In this document: positions 22,665-30,446 of the stretch, piece by piece | Position numbering within the stretch: the stretch's first letter is position 1 | Layout: the number at the start of each line of letters is the position of its first letter | Assembly (NCBI GenBank): GCA_002344565.1 | Contig: DDTZ01000124.1 | Span: forward strand, 27,240 to 57,700 | DNA from: Bdellovibrionaceae bacterium UBA2351 | Lineage (GTDB): Bacteria > Bdellovibrionota > Bdellovibrionia > Bdellovibrionales > Bdellovibrionaceae | DNA: 30,461 bases | Direction: 5' to 3' | Position numbers and translations under genes: made by a program | Notes under the pieces: generated by a model | Seen by the model: the letters and a program-made list of their open reading frames with translations, nothing else | Databases searched by the model: none | Told to the model about the DNA's origin: nothing

Positions 22665-24311
22665 TTACATCATGCCGCCCATGCCTCCCATGCCACCCAT
22701 ACCGTGGTCGCCACCTGGCATTGCAGGGGCTTCTTTTTTAGGAGCTTCAGCGATCATTGTTTCAGTAGTTAACATTAATGAAGCAACAGAAGCTGCGTTC
22801 TCTAATGCGCAACGAACTACTTTAACTGGATCGATAACGCCTTCTTTAATTAGGTCAGTGTATTCATCGCTGAATGCATTGTAACCGAAAGAAGTCGATT
22901 TATTTTGTAGAACTTTGTCTAGAACGATCGCGCCATCAAGACCTGCGTTGTGAGCGATTTGACGTAAAGGCTCTTCGCACGCACGTTTGATGATTTGAGC
23001 ACCCCAAGATTCTTCTTCAGAGTATTTTGATTTATCAACTTTTTGAGCAGCACGTAATAGAGCAGTTCCGCCGCCCGCTACGATACCTTCTTCAACAGCT
23101 GCGCGAGTTGCATTCAATGCATCTTCAACACGAGCTTTCTTTTCTTTCATCTCAACTTCAGTTGGAGCACCCACGTGGATAACAGCAACACCGCCAGAGA
23201 TTTTAGCAAGACGCTCTTTCAATTTTTCTTTGTCGTAATCAGAAGTAGTTTCTTCGATTTGAGCTTTGATTTGAGCCGTACGTGCATTGATTTCTGCTTT
23301 TTTACCAGCGCCATCAATGATTGTTGTGTTGTCTTTATCAACAACTACACGTTTAGCCACACCAAGATCAGCGATAGTAGCTTGTTCTAACTTACGGCCC
23401 ATATCTTCAGAGATTAGAGTCGCGCCAGTTAAAGCAGCGATATCTTCAAGCATTGCTTTACGTCTGTCGCCAAAGCCAGGAGCTTTAACTGCACAGATGT
23501 GAAGAGTGCCACGTAAACGGTTAACAACAAGAGTTGCTAATGCTTCGCCATCAACATCTTCAGCGATGATCAATAATTGACGACCTTGCTTAGCTACTGG
23601 CTCAAGCAGTGGGATCATGTCTTTCATTGTAGAGATTTTTTTGTCGTAGATAAGAACGTATGTGTTCTCAAGAACAGCTTCCATTCTTTCAGAGTTAGTT
23701 ACGAAATAAGGAGATAAGTAACCACGGTCAAATTGCATACCTTCAACAACTGTAACTTCAGTTTTAGCTGTTTTAGATTCTTCAATTGTGATTACGCCTT
23801 CTTTAGTTACTTTTTCCATAGCATCAGCCAACATTTGACCGATTTCTTTATCGTTGTTCGCAGAGATCGCGCCAACTTGAGCTACTTCGTTTGAGCTCTT
23901 AACAGTTTTAGCCATCGATTTAAGCTCAGTAACGATTGTTGCTACTGCTTTATCAATACCACGTTTAACTGCCATTGGATTGTGACCAGCAGTAACGATT
24001 TTAGCACCTTCACGGTAGATAGCTTGTGCTAATACAGTTGCTGTTGTTGTTCCATCACCAGCTTCGTCGTTGGTTTTAGAAGCAACTTCTTTAACCATTT
24101 GCGCGCCCATGTTTTCAAATTTGTTTTCTAAATCGATTTCTTTAGCAACGGTCACACCGTCTTTAGTGATTAAAGGTGCACCGAATGATTTTTCGATAAC
24201 AACGTTGCGACCTTTAGGTCCCAAAGTTACTTTAACTGCATTAGCAAGAGTGTTCACACCCTTTAAAATTAGATGTCTAGCATCTTCCGCAAAACGTAAT
24301 TCTTTACTCAT
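22665..24311 (-). CDS. groEL: Chaperonin GroEL (Hsp60)
   Basis: The large subunit of the GroEL/ES folding chamber. At 548 residues it is standard length. ATPase motifs are present: GPKGRNVVIEKSFG, and GDGTTTATVLAQAIYREG with the key Asp. VEDALNATRAAVEEGIVAGG follows with the hydrolytic Asp, and the protein ends in the typical MGGMGGMGGMM tail. TGAGGAGA lies before the ATG. It is downstream of groES with a 59-base gap that contains a small hairpin (CGCACC/GGTGTG) of unknown use. The protein is highly conserved and the call is certain. Confidence 0.99.
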   Translation of the reverse strand: MSKELRFAEDARHLILKGVNTLANAVKVTLGPKGRNVVIEKSFGAPLITKDGVTVAKEIDLENKFENMGAQMVKEVASKTNDEAGDGTTTATVLAQAIYREGAKIVTAGHNPMAVKRGIDKAVATIVTELKSMAKTVKSSNEVAQVGAISANNDKEIGQMLADAMEKVTKEGVITIEESKTAKTEVTVVEGMQFDRGYLSPYFVTNSERMEAVLENTYVLIYDKKISTMKDMIPLLEPVAKQGRQLLIIAEDVDGEALATLVVNRLRGTLHICAVKAPGFGDRRKAMLEDIAALTGATLISEDMGRKLEQATIADLGVAKRVVVDKDNTTIIDGAGKKAEINARTAQIKAQIEETTSDYDKEKLKERLAKISGGVAVIHVGAPTEVEMKEKKARVEDALNATRAAVEEGIVAGGGTALLRAAQKVDKSKYSEEESWGAQIIKRACEEPLRQIAHNAGLDGAIVLDKVLQNKSTSFGYNAFSDEYTDLIKEGVIDPVKVVRCALENAASVASLMLTTETMIAEAPKKEAPAMPGGDHGMGGMGGMGGMM

Positions 24312-24370
24312 AATAATCTCCTCAGATTTTTAAAATTTAGTATATTTTTTTAGCACACCTTTGGTGCGAC

Positions 24371-24670
24371 TTAATTAATAATTCCCAAGATGTCTTCTTC
24401 ACGCATCATCAAGTACTCAGCGCCATCCAGCTTCAATTCTGTACCTGCGTATTTGCTGAAAAGAATTTTGTCGCCAGTTTTAACTTCAAGAGGCAGAACT
24501 TTTCCGTCTTCAGTCACACGACCTTTACCAGTCGCTACGATTTGTCCACGCTGTGGTTTTTCTTTAGCTGTATCTGGGATAAATAATCCGCCAGCAGTTT
24601 TTTCTTCTTCTGCAACACGTTTAACTAAAATACGATCATGTAATGGTCTTACACCGATTTCTTTGCTCAT
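24371..24670 (-). CDS. groES: Co-chaperonin GroES (Hsp10)
   Basis: The lid subunit of the GroEL chamber. At 99 residues it shows RPLHDRILVKRVAEEEKTAG then GLFIPDTAKEKP, KTGDKILFSKYAGTELKLDG then EYLMMREEDILGII. The mobile loop (EEKTAGGLFIP) is intact. AGGAGGACT precedes the ATG by a few bases, close to a perfect ribosome site, fitting high expression. It is the first gene of the groESL operon, with its promoter just upstream. No CIRCE (HrcA) element was seen. Confidence 0.98.
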   Translation of the reverse strand: MSKEIGVRPLHDRILVKRVAEEEKTAGGLFIPDTAKEKPQRGQIVATGKGRVTEDGKVLPLEVKTGDKILFSKYAGTELKLDGAEYLMMREEDILGIIN

Positions 24671-24703
24671 AGAGTCCTCCTAATAGATTTTGGATATGCA
24701 ATT

Positions 24704-24734
24704 GTAATATGGTTTGCCCGGAAAATGTGTCAAG
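24704..24734 (-). promoter_or_regulatory. groESL promoter, readable as sigma70 or heat-shock sigma32 type
   Basis: On the minus strand TTGACA (24728-24733), 18 bases, then TATTAC. The same bases also give CTTGACA, 15 bases, then CCATATT, close to the sigma32 consensus (CTTGAAA, 13-15 bases, CCCATnT). The leader to the groES ATG is about 27 bases. Confidence 0.6.
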
Positions 24735-24834
24735 GTAAAGGACTAAAGATTTCTTATGATAGGGTATGACCGCACGTGTTGTCGCAGGCTAGGATAGCGC
24801 AAATGTCTTGTGGGACAAGGGTTTCGTGGTGATT

Positions 24835-25431
24835 TTATTGGTTCTTTGTAGAGTCTGGTTTTTCCATCGCCGTGGGGCCGACTTTGCCAGTCGGCGCTCC
24901 GCCACCATTAGCGGAAAACATCGAATCCGCGTAGGCTTTGATCAGCTGACCGACTTCATCCGGGGTCATTTTCTCAGCCGCCTCTTTATAGGCATCCGTT
25001 TTATTGTCCTGTTTGGTTAAATAAATAGCAAAATAGTCCGTTACGCTTAGTTCTTGGGCTACCTCTAGGGAATATAGGTCATTCTTTAATTGAGCCTCTA
25101 GTCGATCAGCTTCGGGGTCTTTAGCGTTAGTGGGTTCATCCTTTTGGAGGAACTGTTTATTAAGTTTTCTGTACTCAATCTGTGCCTTAGTAATAGTAAC
25201 TTTTTTGATAGCGATTTGAACTTTTTCGTTCTTCCACTCTTTATAGCTTTTTACATTATTATTAGAATTTACCAATGTCGGCGCCAAAGGAAGGGCCGCT
25301 TTAATTACGGGTTGAATCATCGGATTTGCGGACGGAGCCTGAGCCGATCCAAAAGCCAGGGACTTCCCAGGCAAATTCAAAGCGAATACGCTAGAGGTGG
25401 CAACTAAAACAACTGTAAAAATTTTGATCAT
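24835..25431 (-). CDS. Secreted protein of unknown function, 198 residues
   Basis: The signal peptide (MIKIFTVVLVATSSVFALNL) has a likely cut near residues 17-28, followed by a Pro/Ala-rich linker. A charged helical region at about 60-165 follows (KEWKNEKVQIAIKKVTITKA; LEAQLKNDLYSLEVAQELSV). The tail is disordered, Gly/Pro/Lys-rich (SANGGGAPTGKVGPTAMEKP). It is probably periplasmic. It lies upstream of groES on the same strand, separated by about 160 bases that carry the groES promoter, so it is likely a separate unit. No family is recognised. Confidence 0.75.
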   Translation of the reverse strand: MIKIFTVVLVATSSVFALNLPGKSLAFGSAQAPSANPMIQPVIKAALPLAPTLVNSNNNVKSYKEWKNEKVQIAIKKVTITKAQIEYRKLNKQFLQKDEPTNAKDPEADRLEAQLKNDLYSLEVAQELSVTDYFAIYLTKQDNKTDAYKEAAEKMTPDEVGQLIKAYADSMFSANGGGAPTGKVGPTAMEKPDSTKNQ

Positions 25432-25660
25432 ATTCTCTTACCCGTAAAAATTGGAAGGTTTCTGTTAAACATAATTAACAAAGGCTGTGCCATATAAAAA
25501 AATAGCCCGGTAACACTAAAACTCTAATGGTCCTGGGCCCCCTCGTGTTTCTGCCAAATTTGCGACGTCAGGTTACATTTATGGCCACGTAAGGGTTTGA
25601 AATAAATATAGGAAAGTAGGCCCTTTTTTGGCTTTAAAAACAGTATTTAGGGTCGGTTTC

Positions 25661-25688
25661 TTGACCCTATCAACTAAGGTAGTTAAGA
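25661..25688 (+). promoter_or_regulatory. Possible promoter giving leaderless mRNA for the gene at 25699
   Basis: TTGACC (25661-25666), 17 bases, then TAAGAC (25684-25689). The predicted start point is within a few bases of the ATG at 25699, and no Shine-Dalgarno lies close to it. The -35 forms one side of a hairpin, TAGGGTC/GACCCTA, with the sequence just upstream (25648-25669). Confidence 0.4.
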
Positions 25689-25698
25689 CAAATTCTAT

Positions 25699-26703
25699 AT
25701 GTCGTTCAGCGTCCGCTTCGCATTACTATTCGCCAGTTTAGGTCTCAGCCTAGTAGCTTGCACTAAAGTCGCCGCACCGAAGGGTCAGCCAGTACAATAC
25801 GGTGGTGCGTGCAGCGAAGAATACTCGCGTGAATATGAGAAAATTTTAAACCTATCCAAAGCCGCACCGGAACTTTTTGATGTGTGCAACGATTTCTATG
25901 CACGCTTTGCGGGTGTAAAATGTTTTTCTCATGTCGATGGTACAGAACTGCGAATTCATACAAGCGATTTTGATAACAAATGTAAGCGCGGCATATCATC
26001 TAACAAATCAAATTCCGAGACCGAAGCAAAGGAACCCTCTCCAAATCCTAAAAATCAATCTACATGCAGTAATGAATTGATTGATTTTATTATTGGGAAA
26101 CAAGCAGAGTTTCACACGATTCTGAAATCAACCGAGAACGATGGTGTAACGGATGACTTTTTGTTTGAAAATGCTTTGTCGGCTAAAAAGGCCTGTAACC
26201 AGTACTTCTTCAATTACAAATATCTTGAATGCTCGCGCGATGGAAAAGCCTATTCGTTTCATTTACTGAAGCCATTTTGCGATGTTTTCCAAACCCAACT
26301 TCACACATTAAAAAGCAAGAATTCTAAAAAATATTCACCTCAGGAATTAAAGACGCTGACGAACGTTAATTTGAAATTTCACTTCGAAGATTCTTTAGTT
26401 CCTTTTTATACAGCCAAAGCAAAAATCAAAGACAACTATGTTGTCGATGGTCAATTATTAGATTTCAGTCAAATTAGCTCGAGTCAAAATTACTGCTATT
26501 TTGAAAGCGCTAAACTACGCTACTCGGGCGAACTACAAAATGAGATGTACAAGGTGGATGTCACCATTCCAAACAAGAATCGGGTGGTGTTCACACACAC
26601 ATCATTCAATGAACAGTGGCGCCTAGTCTGCCACACCAAGGGCGCATTCTATCATCAAGACTTGCTCGAAGTTTTGGGCGATAAAGTCACCGTCCTTGAT
26701 TAA
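25699..26703 (+). CDS. Lipoprotein with a duplicated Cys-rich domain
   Basis: A 334-residue lipoprotein: lipobox LVAC with Cys21. Two related units follow. Unit 1 (about 38-96) starts CSEEYSREYEKIL and contains DVCNDFYARFAGVKCFSHVD then GTELR. Unit 2 (about 122-195) starts CSNELIDFIIGKQAEF and contains KACNQYFFNYKYLECSRDGK then AYSFH. Each has an early Cys, a CN-x-(F/Y)-F core, a second Cys before an (H/R)-D-G turn, and a terminal Cys, so disulfides are likely. A Ser/Asn/Pro linker joins them. The C-terminal third (about 220-334) is beta-rich with a further Cys pair. No family is recognised. Probably attached to an envelope membrane. Confidence 0.78.
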   Translation: MSFSVRFALLFASLGLSLVACTKVAAPKGQPVQYGGACSEEYSREYEKILNLSKAAPELFDVCNDFYARFAGVKCFSHVDGTELRIHTSDFDNKCKRGISSNKSNSETEAKEPSPNPKNQSTCSNELIDFIIGKQAEFHTILKSTENDGVTDDFLFENALSAKKACNQYFFNYKYLECSRDGKAYSFHLLKPFCDVFQTQLHTLKSKNSKKYSPQELKTLTNVNLKFHFEDSLVPFYTAKAKIKDNYVVDGQLLDFSQISSSQNYCYFESAKLRYSGELQNEMYKVDVTIPNKNRVVFTHTSFNEQWRLVCHTKGAFYHQDLLEVLGDKVTVLD

Positions 26704-26791
26704 ATCTGTTTCAAACTGAGACAAACCGCTGAATGACCCTTCGCGCATGTTGTGATGATCACACACTAGACCATTAGATTTTAGAAATGAC

Positions 26792-26818
26792 TTAAGTCCA
26801 ACGGACTTAGACCGATAG
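26792..26818 (+). promoter_or_regulatory. Possible sigma28 (FliA)-type promoter with overlapping palindrome
   Basis: TTAAGTCC (26792-26799), 11 bases, then ACCGATAG (26811-26818) matches the flagellar sigma consensus at 5/8 and 6/8 positions with exact spacing. It lies 20 bases before the ATG of the lysine-rich protein. A 7-bp inverted repeat, TAAGTCC/GGACTTA (26793-26809), overlaps it and could be an operator. Confidence 0.35.
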
Positions 26819-26838
26819 CTAGTCTATAGGGAGGCCCA

Positions 26839-27108
26839 ATGCAGTCTATGCAGTTAAAAAATATCGTACTAGCCGTAATGTTAGTGTTCACATTTGCGTT
26901 CTCAAACATGGCCGAGGCCAAAAAGAAAAGCGGCAAAAAAGCGAGCATTTCTAAGTCTGAAAAGAAGAGCAAAAAACTTGCTAAAAAAGACAAAAAGAAA
27001 AAGAAACAAAAAGTAGCTAAGGCAGAAAAGAAAAAGAAAGATCGTTCGGTAGCTAGCGAAAAGAAAAAATCAAAGCCTAAGAAGAAAAAGAAATCAGCAC
27101 GAGCTTAG
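26839..27108 (+). CDS. Exported, extremely lysine-rich protein
   Basis: An 89-residue ORF: a signal peptide of about 27 residues ending AEA, then a mature part of about 62 residues in which roughly half are Lys and most others are Ser, Ala or Glu (KKDKKKKKQKVAKAEKKKKD). The pI would be near 11 or above. GGGAGG precedes the ATG. A frame lacking stops plus a good signal peptide support a real gene, though the A-rich sequence makes chance ORFs easier. After export such a polycation would bind nucleic acid, teichoic/LPS phosphates or peptidoglycan carboxylates. The function is unknown. Confidence 0.72.
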   Translation: MQSMQLKNIVLAVMLVFTFAFSNMAEAKKKSGKKASISKSEKKSKKLAKKDKKKKKQKVAKAEKKKKDRSVASEKKKSKPKKKKKSARA

Positions 27109-27137
27109 TATTTAGATAAATATACTAACTGGGGCCA

Positions 27138-27160
27138 CAAGAGGGACTCGGTCCCTCTTG
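27138..27160. terminator. Strong hairpin between convergent genes
   Basis: A perfect 10-bp stem, CAAGAGGGAC/GTCCCTCTTG, with loop TCG lies between the gene ending at 27108 (plus) and the one ending at 27179 (minus). No long T-tract follows, so it may protect 3' ends as much as terminate. Confidence 0.6.
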
Positions 27161-27178
27161 CTAAACTAGTCTTGGTAA

Positions 27179-28072
27179 CTATTTACAGCCTTGTGATTTT
27201 GCAATTGGTTTTGGAGATACGCGGAACGTGCAAACGCCTTGTTGTTTATCGAATCGATTGAAGTGAACATACACTTCTTTTGTCAAAGCATTGTAATCTA
27301 ACTTAGCCCACCAAAATCCACCTTGAGTTGTCGCCCACATACCTGTGGCCGCAAACATCGGATCTTTTTTCACCGGAAGAGAAATCTTGCGACTTTCCCA
27401 GCTGGCACCACTTAGAATAAGTGGAACTTCATCCATCGCGTACATTCCCGCCGCATGATCATGTCCGTTAATCAATGATGTGATTTTCTTCGCATGTTTT
27501 TTAATTAAAGCGCGCATACCGTCTTGGAAACCGCGACGCTCTTCCCATTCGTGCATACCTGTTAAGGTTATACTTGGATGATGATACATCACGAAATTTA
27601 AAGGATAGTTGGATTGAGTCAGCGCCTGATCTAGCCACGCCAATTGCTGAGTATAATTTTTTGTATTGTCTGAGTTCAAAACTAAAAACAAAGCACCTTT
27701 GCTTTCAACGGCGTAGAACTCGCCCGGCATTCCGAAATAAGCAACTTCATTAGAGTAACCTTTATGATGATTTCCAATTGCCACTAAAGGAAATTTAAAA
27801 CCTTCTTGTTTCCAAATATCCCAGGTCGCCGCATAACTGCTGGTCGGAAGATATAAATTATCTCCAGGCATAATTAAATTAAACATCTTATTAGCCGCAA
27901 GATTTCGACGAAGAGCCTCTGTTGTAGAATTGCGAATTCCCGCATCGCCTACGATGGCGTACGTTTCCCAATTTCTAACGGCACGTGGATTACGAAAATC
28001 AAACTGAAAGGTGGCAGCCGAAACTGAAAGGACAGTGAAAAGTGAAAGTAAAATAAAATGGATTCTAATCAT
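27179..28072 (-). CDS. Exported calcineurin-like metallophosphoesterase
   Basis: A 297-residue phosphoesterase of the purple-acid-phosphatase-like group, with a signal peptide of about 19 residues. All metal-binding motifs are in order: VGDAG (41-45), PGDNLY (69-74), GNHH (100-103), HH in MYHHPS (164-165), and NGHDH (202-206). The dinuclear centre should therefore be active, cleaving phosphate mono- or diesters in the periplasm or outside. AGGGGGAA precedes the ATG. It follows the C11 protease on the same strand, with a terminator-like hairpin between. A digestive or phosphate-gathering role would fit a predator, but the substrate is not readable from sequence. Confidence 0.9.
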   Translation of the reverse strand: MIRIHFILLSLFTVLSVSAATFQFDFRNPRAVRNWETYAIVGDAGIRNSTTEALRRNLAANKMFNLIMPGDNLYLPTSSYAATWDIWKQEGFKFPLVAIGNHHKGYSNEVAYFGMPGEFYAVESKGALFLVLNSDNTKNYTQQLAWLDQALTQSNYPLNFVMYHHPSITLTGMHEWEERRGFQDGMRALIKKHAKKITSLINGHDHAAGMYAMDEVPLILSGASWESRKISLPVKKDPMFAATGMWATTQGGFWWAKLDYNALTKEVYVHFNRFDKQQGVCTFRVSPKPIAKSQGCK

Positions 28073-28101
28073 TCGTTCCCCCTAAATGAATTAGTAGGAT
28101 T

Positions 28102-28128
28102 AAGCGATACCTTTTCCAGGTATCGCTT
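28102..28128. terminator. Hairpin downstream of the C11 protease gene
   Basis: A perfect 11-bp stem, AAGCGATACCT/AGGTATCGCTT, with a 5-base loop lies between the stop at 28184 and the next start at 28072. No clear T-tract follows on the minus strand, so partial read-through into the phosphoesterase gene is possible. Confidence 0.55.
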
Positions 28129-28183
28129 GTCGAATTAGAAATTTGTTAGCATTTAAAATGGCTTACTGTGCCAGGAATGCGGT

Positions 28184-29677
28184 CTACAGACCGAAGAACA
28201 TTGTCCAGTTAGGCGCGCCGTTACGAGCAAATAGAAGCTCTTTATAAAGGCCTAGCATGTCTGTACCAAAACGTTGAGTCGATGGATTACGCGCACTCAT
28301 CATTCCCGCGAGCGAGTACAATGTCATACCGTGAGCACCCCTAGTGTACAGAGAGTACGAATCAGCGATTAATGGACTTGTTTCAGGGAATTGATTATGA
28401 AACACGATTGGGTTGGAATCATCACGCAATACAGTTGTTAACGCGTCACGAGTCACAACTTCGCGTCCACGTACGCCGCCCGCAGATACTACATAATATT
28501 GCACTGGGCGTTTTGCGAATTTGTATTCGTACTGGCCACTAGAACTTTGTTGCATAGGGGCCTGTTGCCATTGACCATTCATTTGAGTTTTGAAAAACAC
28601 CTGGCTTGGTTTAAAACGAGATACCGTTAAACCAGACTGAAAACTTTCACGACGACTAGGGACTAGGCGCTCTACGCCTTCCTTAGGATATCCGTACGCC
28701 GTGATCAAAGCGTCTAATGCATTTGTCGAGTTAGTGTCTGTCCCAGCAGCCGCACGCGCATTGTTTAAACCAGTTACTAAGTCAAAGCTGCCCGCACCGT
28801 ATGAATTTTTAATTTTAGCTTTATTTGGAGACGCATTTGTTACGCCCACCATTTGATTGAAATTAGAAACGAATGTGTTGATGCGAGATAAATCAACTGC
28901 CGCATAATTTATGTCTGAACGACCTTTGTAGTTCATGGTGTAGTTGTAAACCATAACTTCCGCCAGTTCCCGTGGAGTGATTGTTGGCTTTGCCGCCATT
29001 GGTGTTAAGAACAGAGTGTAGTTTTCACCTTCACCTGGTTCGTTAAATTGAGAACCAACCATGTATTTAGCTACGTCTTTTAATTCGTAACCAACTTCAA
29101 GCGCCGACATGATACACGCATCGAAATTAACTAAATCAATTTGCGGCCCACGGCTACGAACTTGACGTTGCTGTGAAATCGCTGCGTTCATCGTTTCAAA
29201 ACCAGCTCTTAGTTCCGGCATTGATAAATTAGAACGTGGGTTGTCATCATAAGATACGCCCTGCCAGCCATTTCCATGATTCCAAACAATAACCGCATAT
29301 TTCTTAGCTGGATATTTTTGAACACCCCAAACTAAGAACTCAGAAAGCGTTTTTGGATTTCCCATATCCGTTTCTGGTAATTGCTCAAGAACTTGAGAGG
29401 TAATTTTACCGTTCACTGGATTTGGATTTTTAGTCACGAAATATCGAGTTGTTGGCTGGCCTTGTGGTTCTGGATCAAATTGAACAACGATATTCATTCC
29501 CGCCGTTGAACCGATAGCTTCCATTTGAGCCATATTTAAAAAACCAAAACGGTAAAGATCATTGTCCGCATTTAGATAAACTAAAATCGTCCATTCTTTA
29601 ACTTGGTTTTGAGCTGATGCTGGGTTGACATTAAAAAATGCAACCGCAAATAAAAGTGTAGTAATAAATGTTTTCAA
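28184..29677 (-). CDS. Secreted C11 (clostripain-type) cysteine peptidase
   Basis: A 497-residue exported peptidase of clan CD. The signal peptide (about 1-22) ends ASA before QNQ. The catalytic domain begins EWTILVYLNADNDLYRFGFL. The catalytic His134 lies in IVWNHGNGW and Cys188 in DLVNFDACIMSALEVGYELK. The Asp just before in FDAC is typical of the family, which favours cleavage after Arg or Lys. About 250 further residues follow, probably for substrate binding or processing. Start is TTG at 29677, preceded by AGGGGGG 4 bases away; no ATG would keep the signal peptide intact. It may digest prey or environmental protein (inference). Confidence 0.9.
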   Translation of the reverse strand: MKTFITTLLFAVAFFNVNPASAQNQVKEWTILVYLNADNDLYRFGFLNMAQMEAIGSTAGMNIVVQFDPEPQGQPTTRYFVTKNPNPVNGKITSQVLEQLPETDMGNPKTLSEFLVWGVQKYPAKKYAVIVWNHGNGWQGVSYDDNPRSNLSMPELRAGFETMNAAISQQRQVRSRGPQIDLVNFDACIMSALEVGYELKDVAKYMVGSQFNEPGEGENYTLFLTPMAAKPTITPRELAEVMVYNYTMNYKGRSDINYAAVDLSRINTFVSNFNQMVGVTNASPNKAKIKNSYGAGSFDLVTGLNNARAAAGTDTNSTNALDALITAYGYPKEGVERLVPSRRESFQSGLTVSRFKPSQVFFKTQMNGQWQQAPMQQSSSGQYEYKFAKRPVQYYVVSAGGVRGREVVTRDALTTVLRDDSNPIVFHNQFPETSPLIADSYSLYTRGAHGMTLYSLAGMMSARNPSTQRFGTDMLGLYKELLFARNGAPNWTMFFGL

Positions 29678-30071
29678 GGAGCCCCCCTAAGCGTGCTCGG
29701 AAGTCTCTACGATATAGGTCAATTGAGCAATTATTTTTTTACAAAAATAAGAATTTGTAAGAATTTCTTTTCATTGAGTAAAAGTGATGATTTTGGGTAC
29801 TAAAAAAAAATTATACCTAAGATAAATTAGTGTTCGTTTTTTCGATTCCCATTGAGTCAGCACACATGCGGCACATGGGAACAAGATCCAATATGATTCA
29901 CTCATTAACACAACCAGTCCTCAGTCGGAAAAAAACTAAACCCATTGGGCAGAATTGCAGATAATCCGGCAAAAAAATACTTAGATTAAGTATGCGAAGA
30001 TTGTGCGGGAAAAACAAAGAAGATATTAGTTAAATCACCATTTTGAGAAATGGCGATCGATAACAATAAAA
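29678..30071. other. Gene-free, AT-rich intergenic stretch
   Basis: No supported ORF or promoter was found in these 394 bases. It contains a 7-bp inverted repeat, TTCCCAT/ATGGGAA, about 24 bases apart (near 29846-29880). A hairpin GCCATTT/AAAATGG (near 30037-30055) downstream of tRNA-Arg could end its transcript. Several A- or T-runs give bent-DNA character. Confidence 0.5.
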
Positions 30072-30148
30072 TGGTGCGGACGGGAGGATTCGAACCTCCG
30101 ACCACCTGATTCGTAGTCAGGTACTCTATCCAGCTGAGCTACGACCGC
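30072..30148 (-). tRNA. tRNA-Arg (anticodon ACG), CCA encoded
   Basis: A full cloverleaf on the minus strand: D-arm GCTC/GAGT, anticodon stem CCTGA/TCAGG with loop CTACGAA (anticodon ACG, read as ICG after deamination), T-arm GGAGG/CCTCC with loop TTCGAAT, and an encoded CCA. The acceptor GCGGTCG/CGTCCGC has a T-T mismatch at position 5-68. The adenosine at position 34 requires the TadA deaminase. Confidence 0.96.
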
Positions 30149-30302
30149 ACGACAGAGAAGTGAAGGGATAGTATTATTTCAAGTTAAAATCAATTGTTTT
30201 ATTCCTGATCGTAGATTTTCCATGAAATAATGCCTTGATTTACAAAGATGACTATGGCACTTTCGAAAAGAGCTATAATATCAAGATTTTACATCCTGAT
30301 AC

Positions 30303-30333
30303 TTGCCGAAAAAAGTTTATAGAATTCGATAAT
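30303..30333 (+). promoter_or_regulatory. Possible tRNA-Ser promoter
   Basis: TTGCCG (30303-30308), 19 bases, then GATAAT (30328-30333), 22 bases before the mature 5' end. The spacing is slightly long. An alternative perfect TATAAT at 30274-30279 lacks a -35. Confidence 0.35.
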
Positions 30334-30355
30334 TTATCTAAATTCTTTCATAAAC

Positions 30356-30446
30356 GGAGACGTGGGTGAGTGGCTGAAACCAAGCCTTTGCTAAAGGCTC
30401 GTAGTCCAAAAGACTACCGTGAGTTCAAATCTCACCGTCTCCGCCA
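30356..30446 (+). tRNA. tRNA-Ser (anticodon GCT), CCA encoded
   Basis: A class II tRNA with acceptor GGAGACG/CGTCTCC fully paired, anticodon stem AGCCT/AGGCT with loop TTGCTAA (anticodon GCT, reads AGC/AGU). It has a long variable arm (GTAGTC/GACTAC), T-loop TTCAAAT, discriminator G and an encoded CCA. It is divergent from tRNA-Arg, 207 bases away. Confidence 0.97.

Noticed and set aside
24671..24834. Search for a CIRCE (HrcA) operator before groES
   Set aside because: No TTAGCACTC/GAGTGCTAA pair is present; the promoter looks sigma32/sigma70-like instead.
26751..26763. TGTGA/TCACA inverted repeat that resembles a CRP site
   Set aside because: The half-sites are 3 bases apart, whereas CRP needs 6, and it lies just after a stop codon.
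30072..30446. tRNA genes as an integration site
   Set aside because: No integrase and no duplicated tRNA 3' end was seen within the window.
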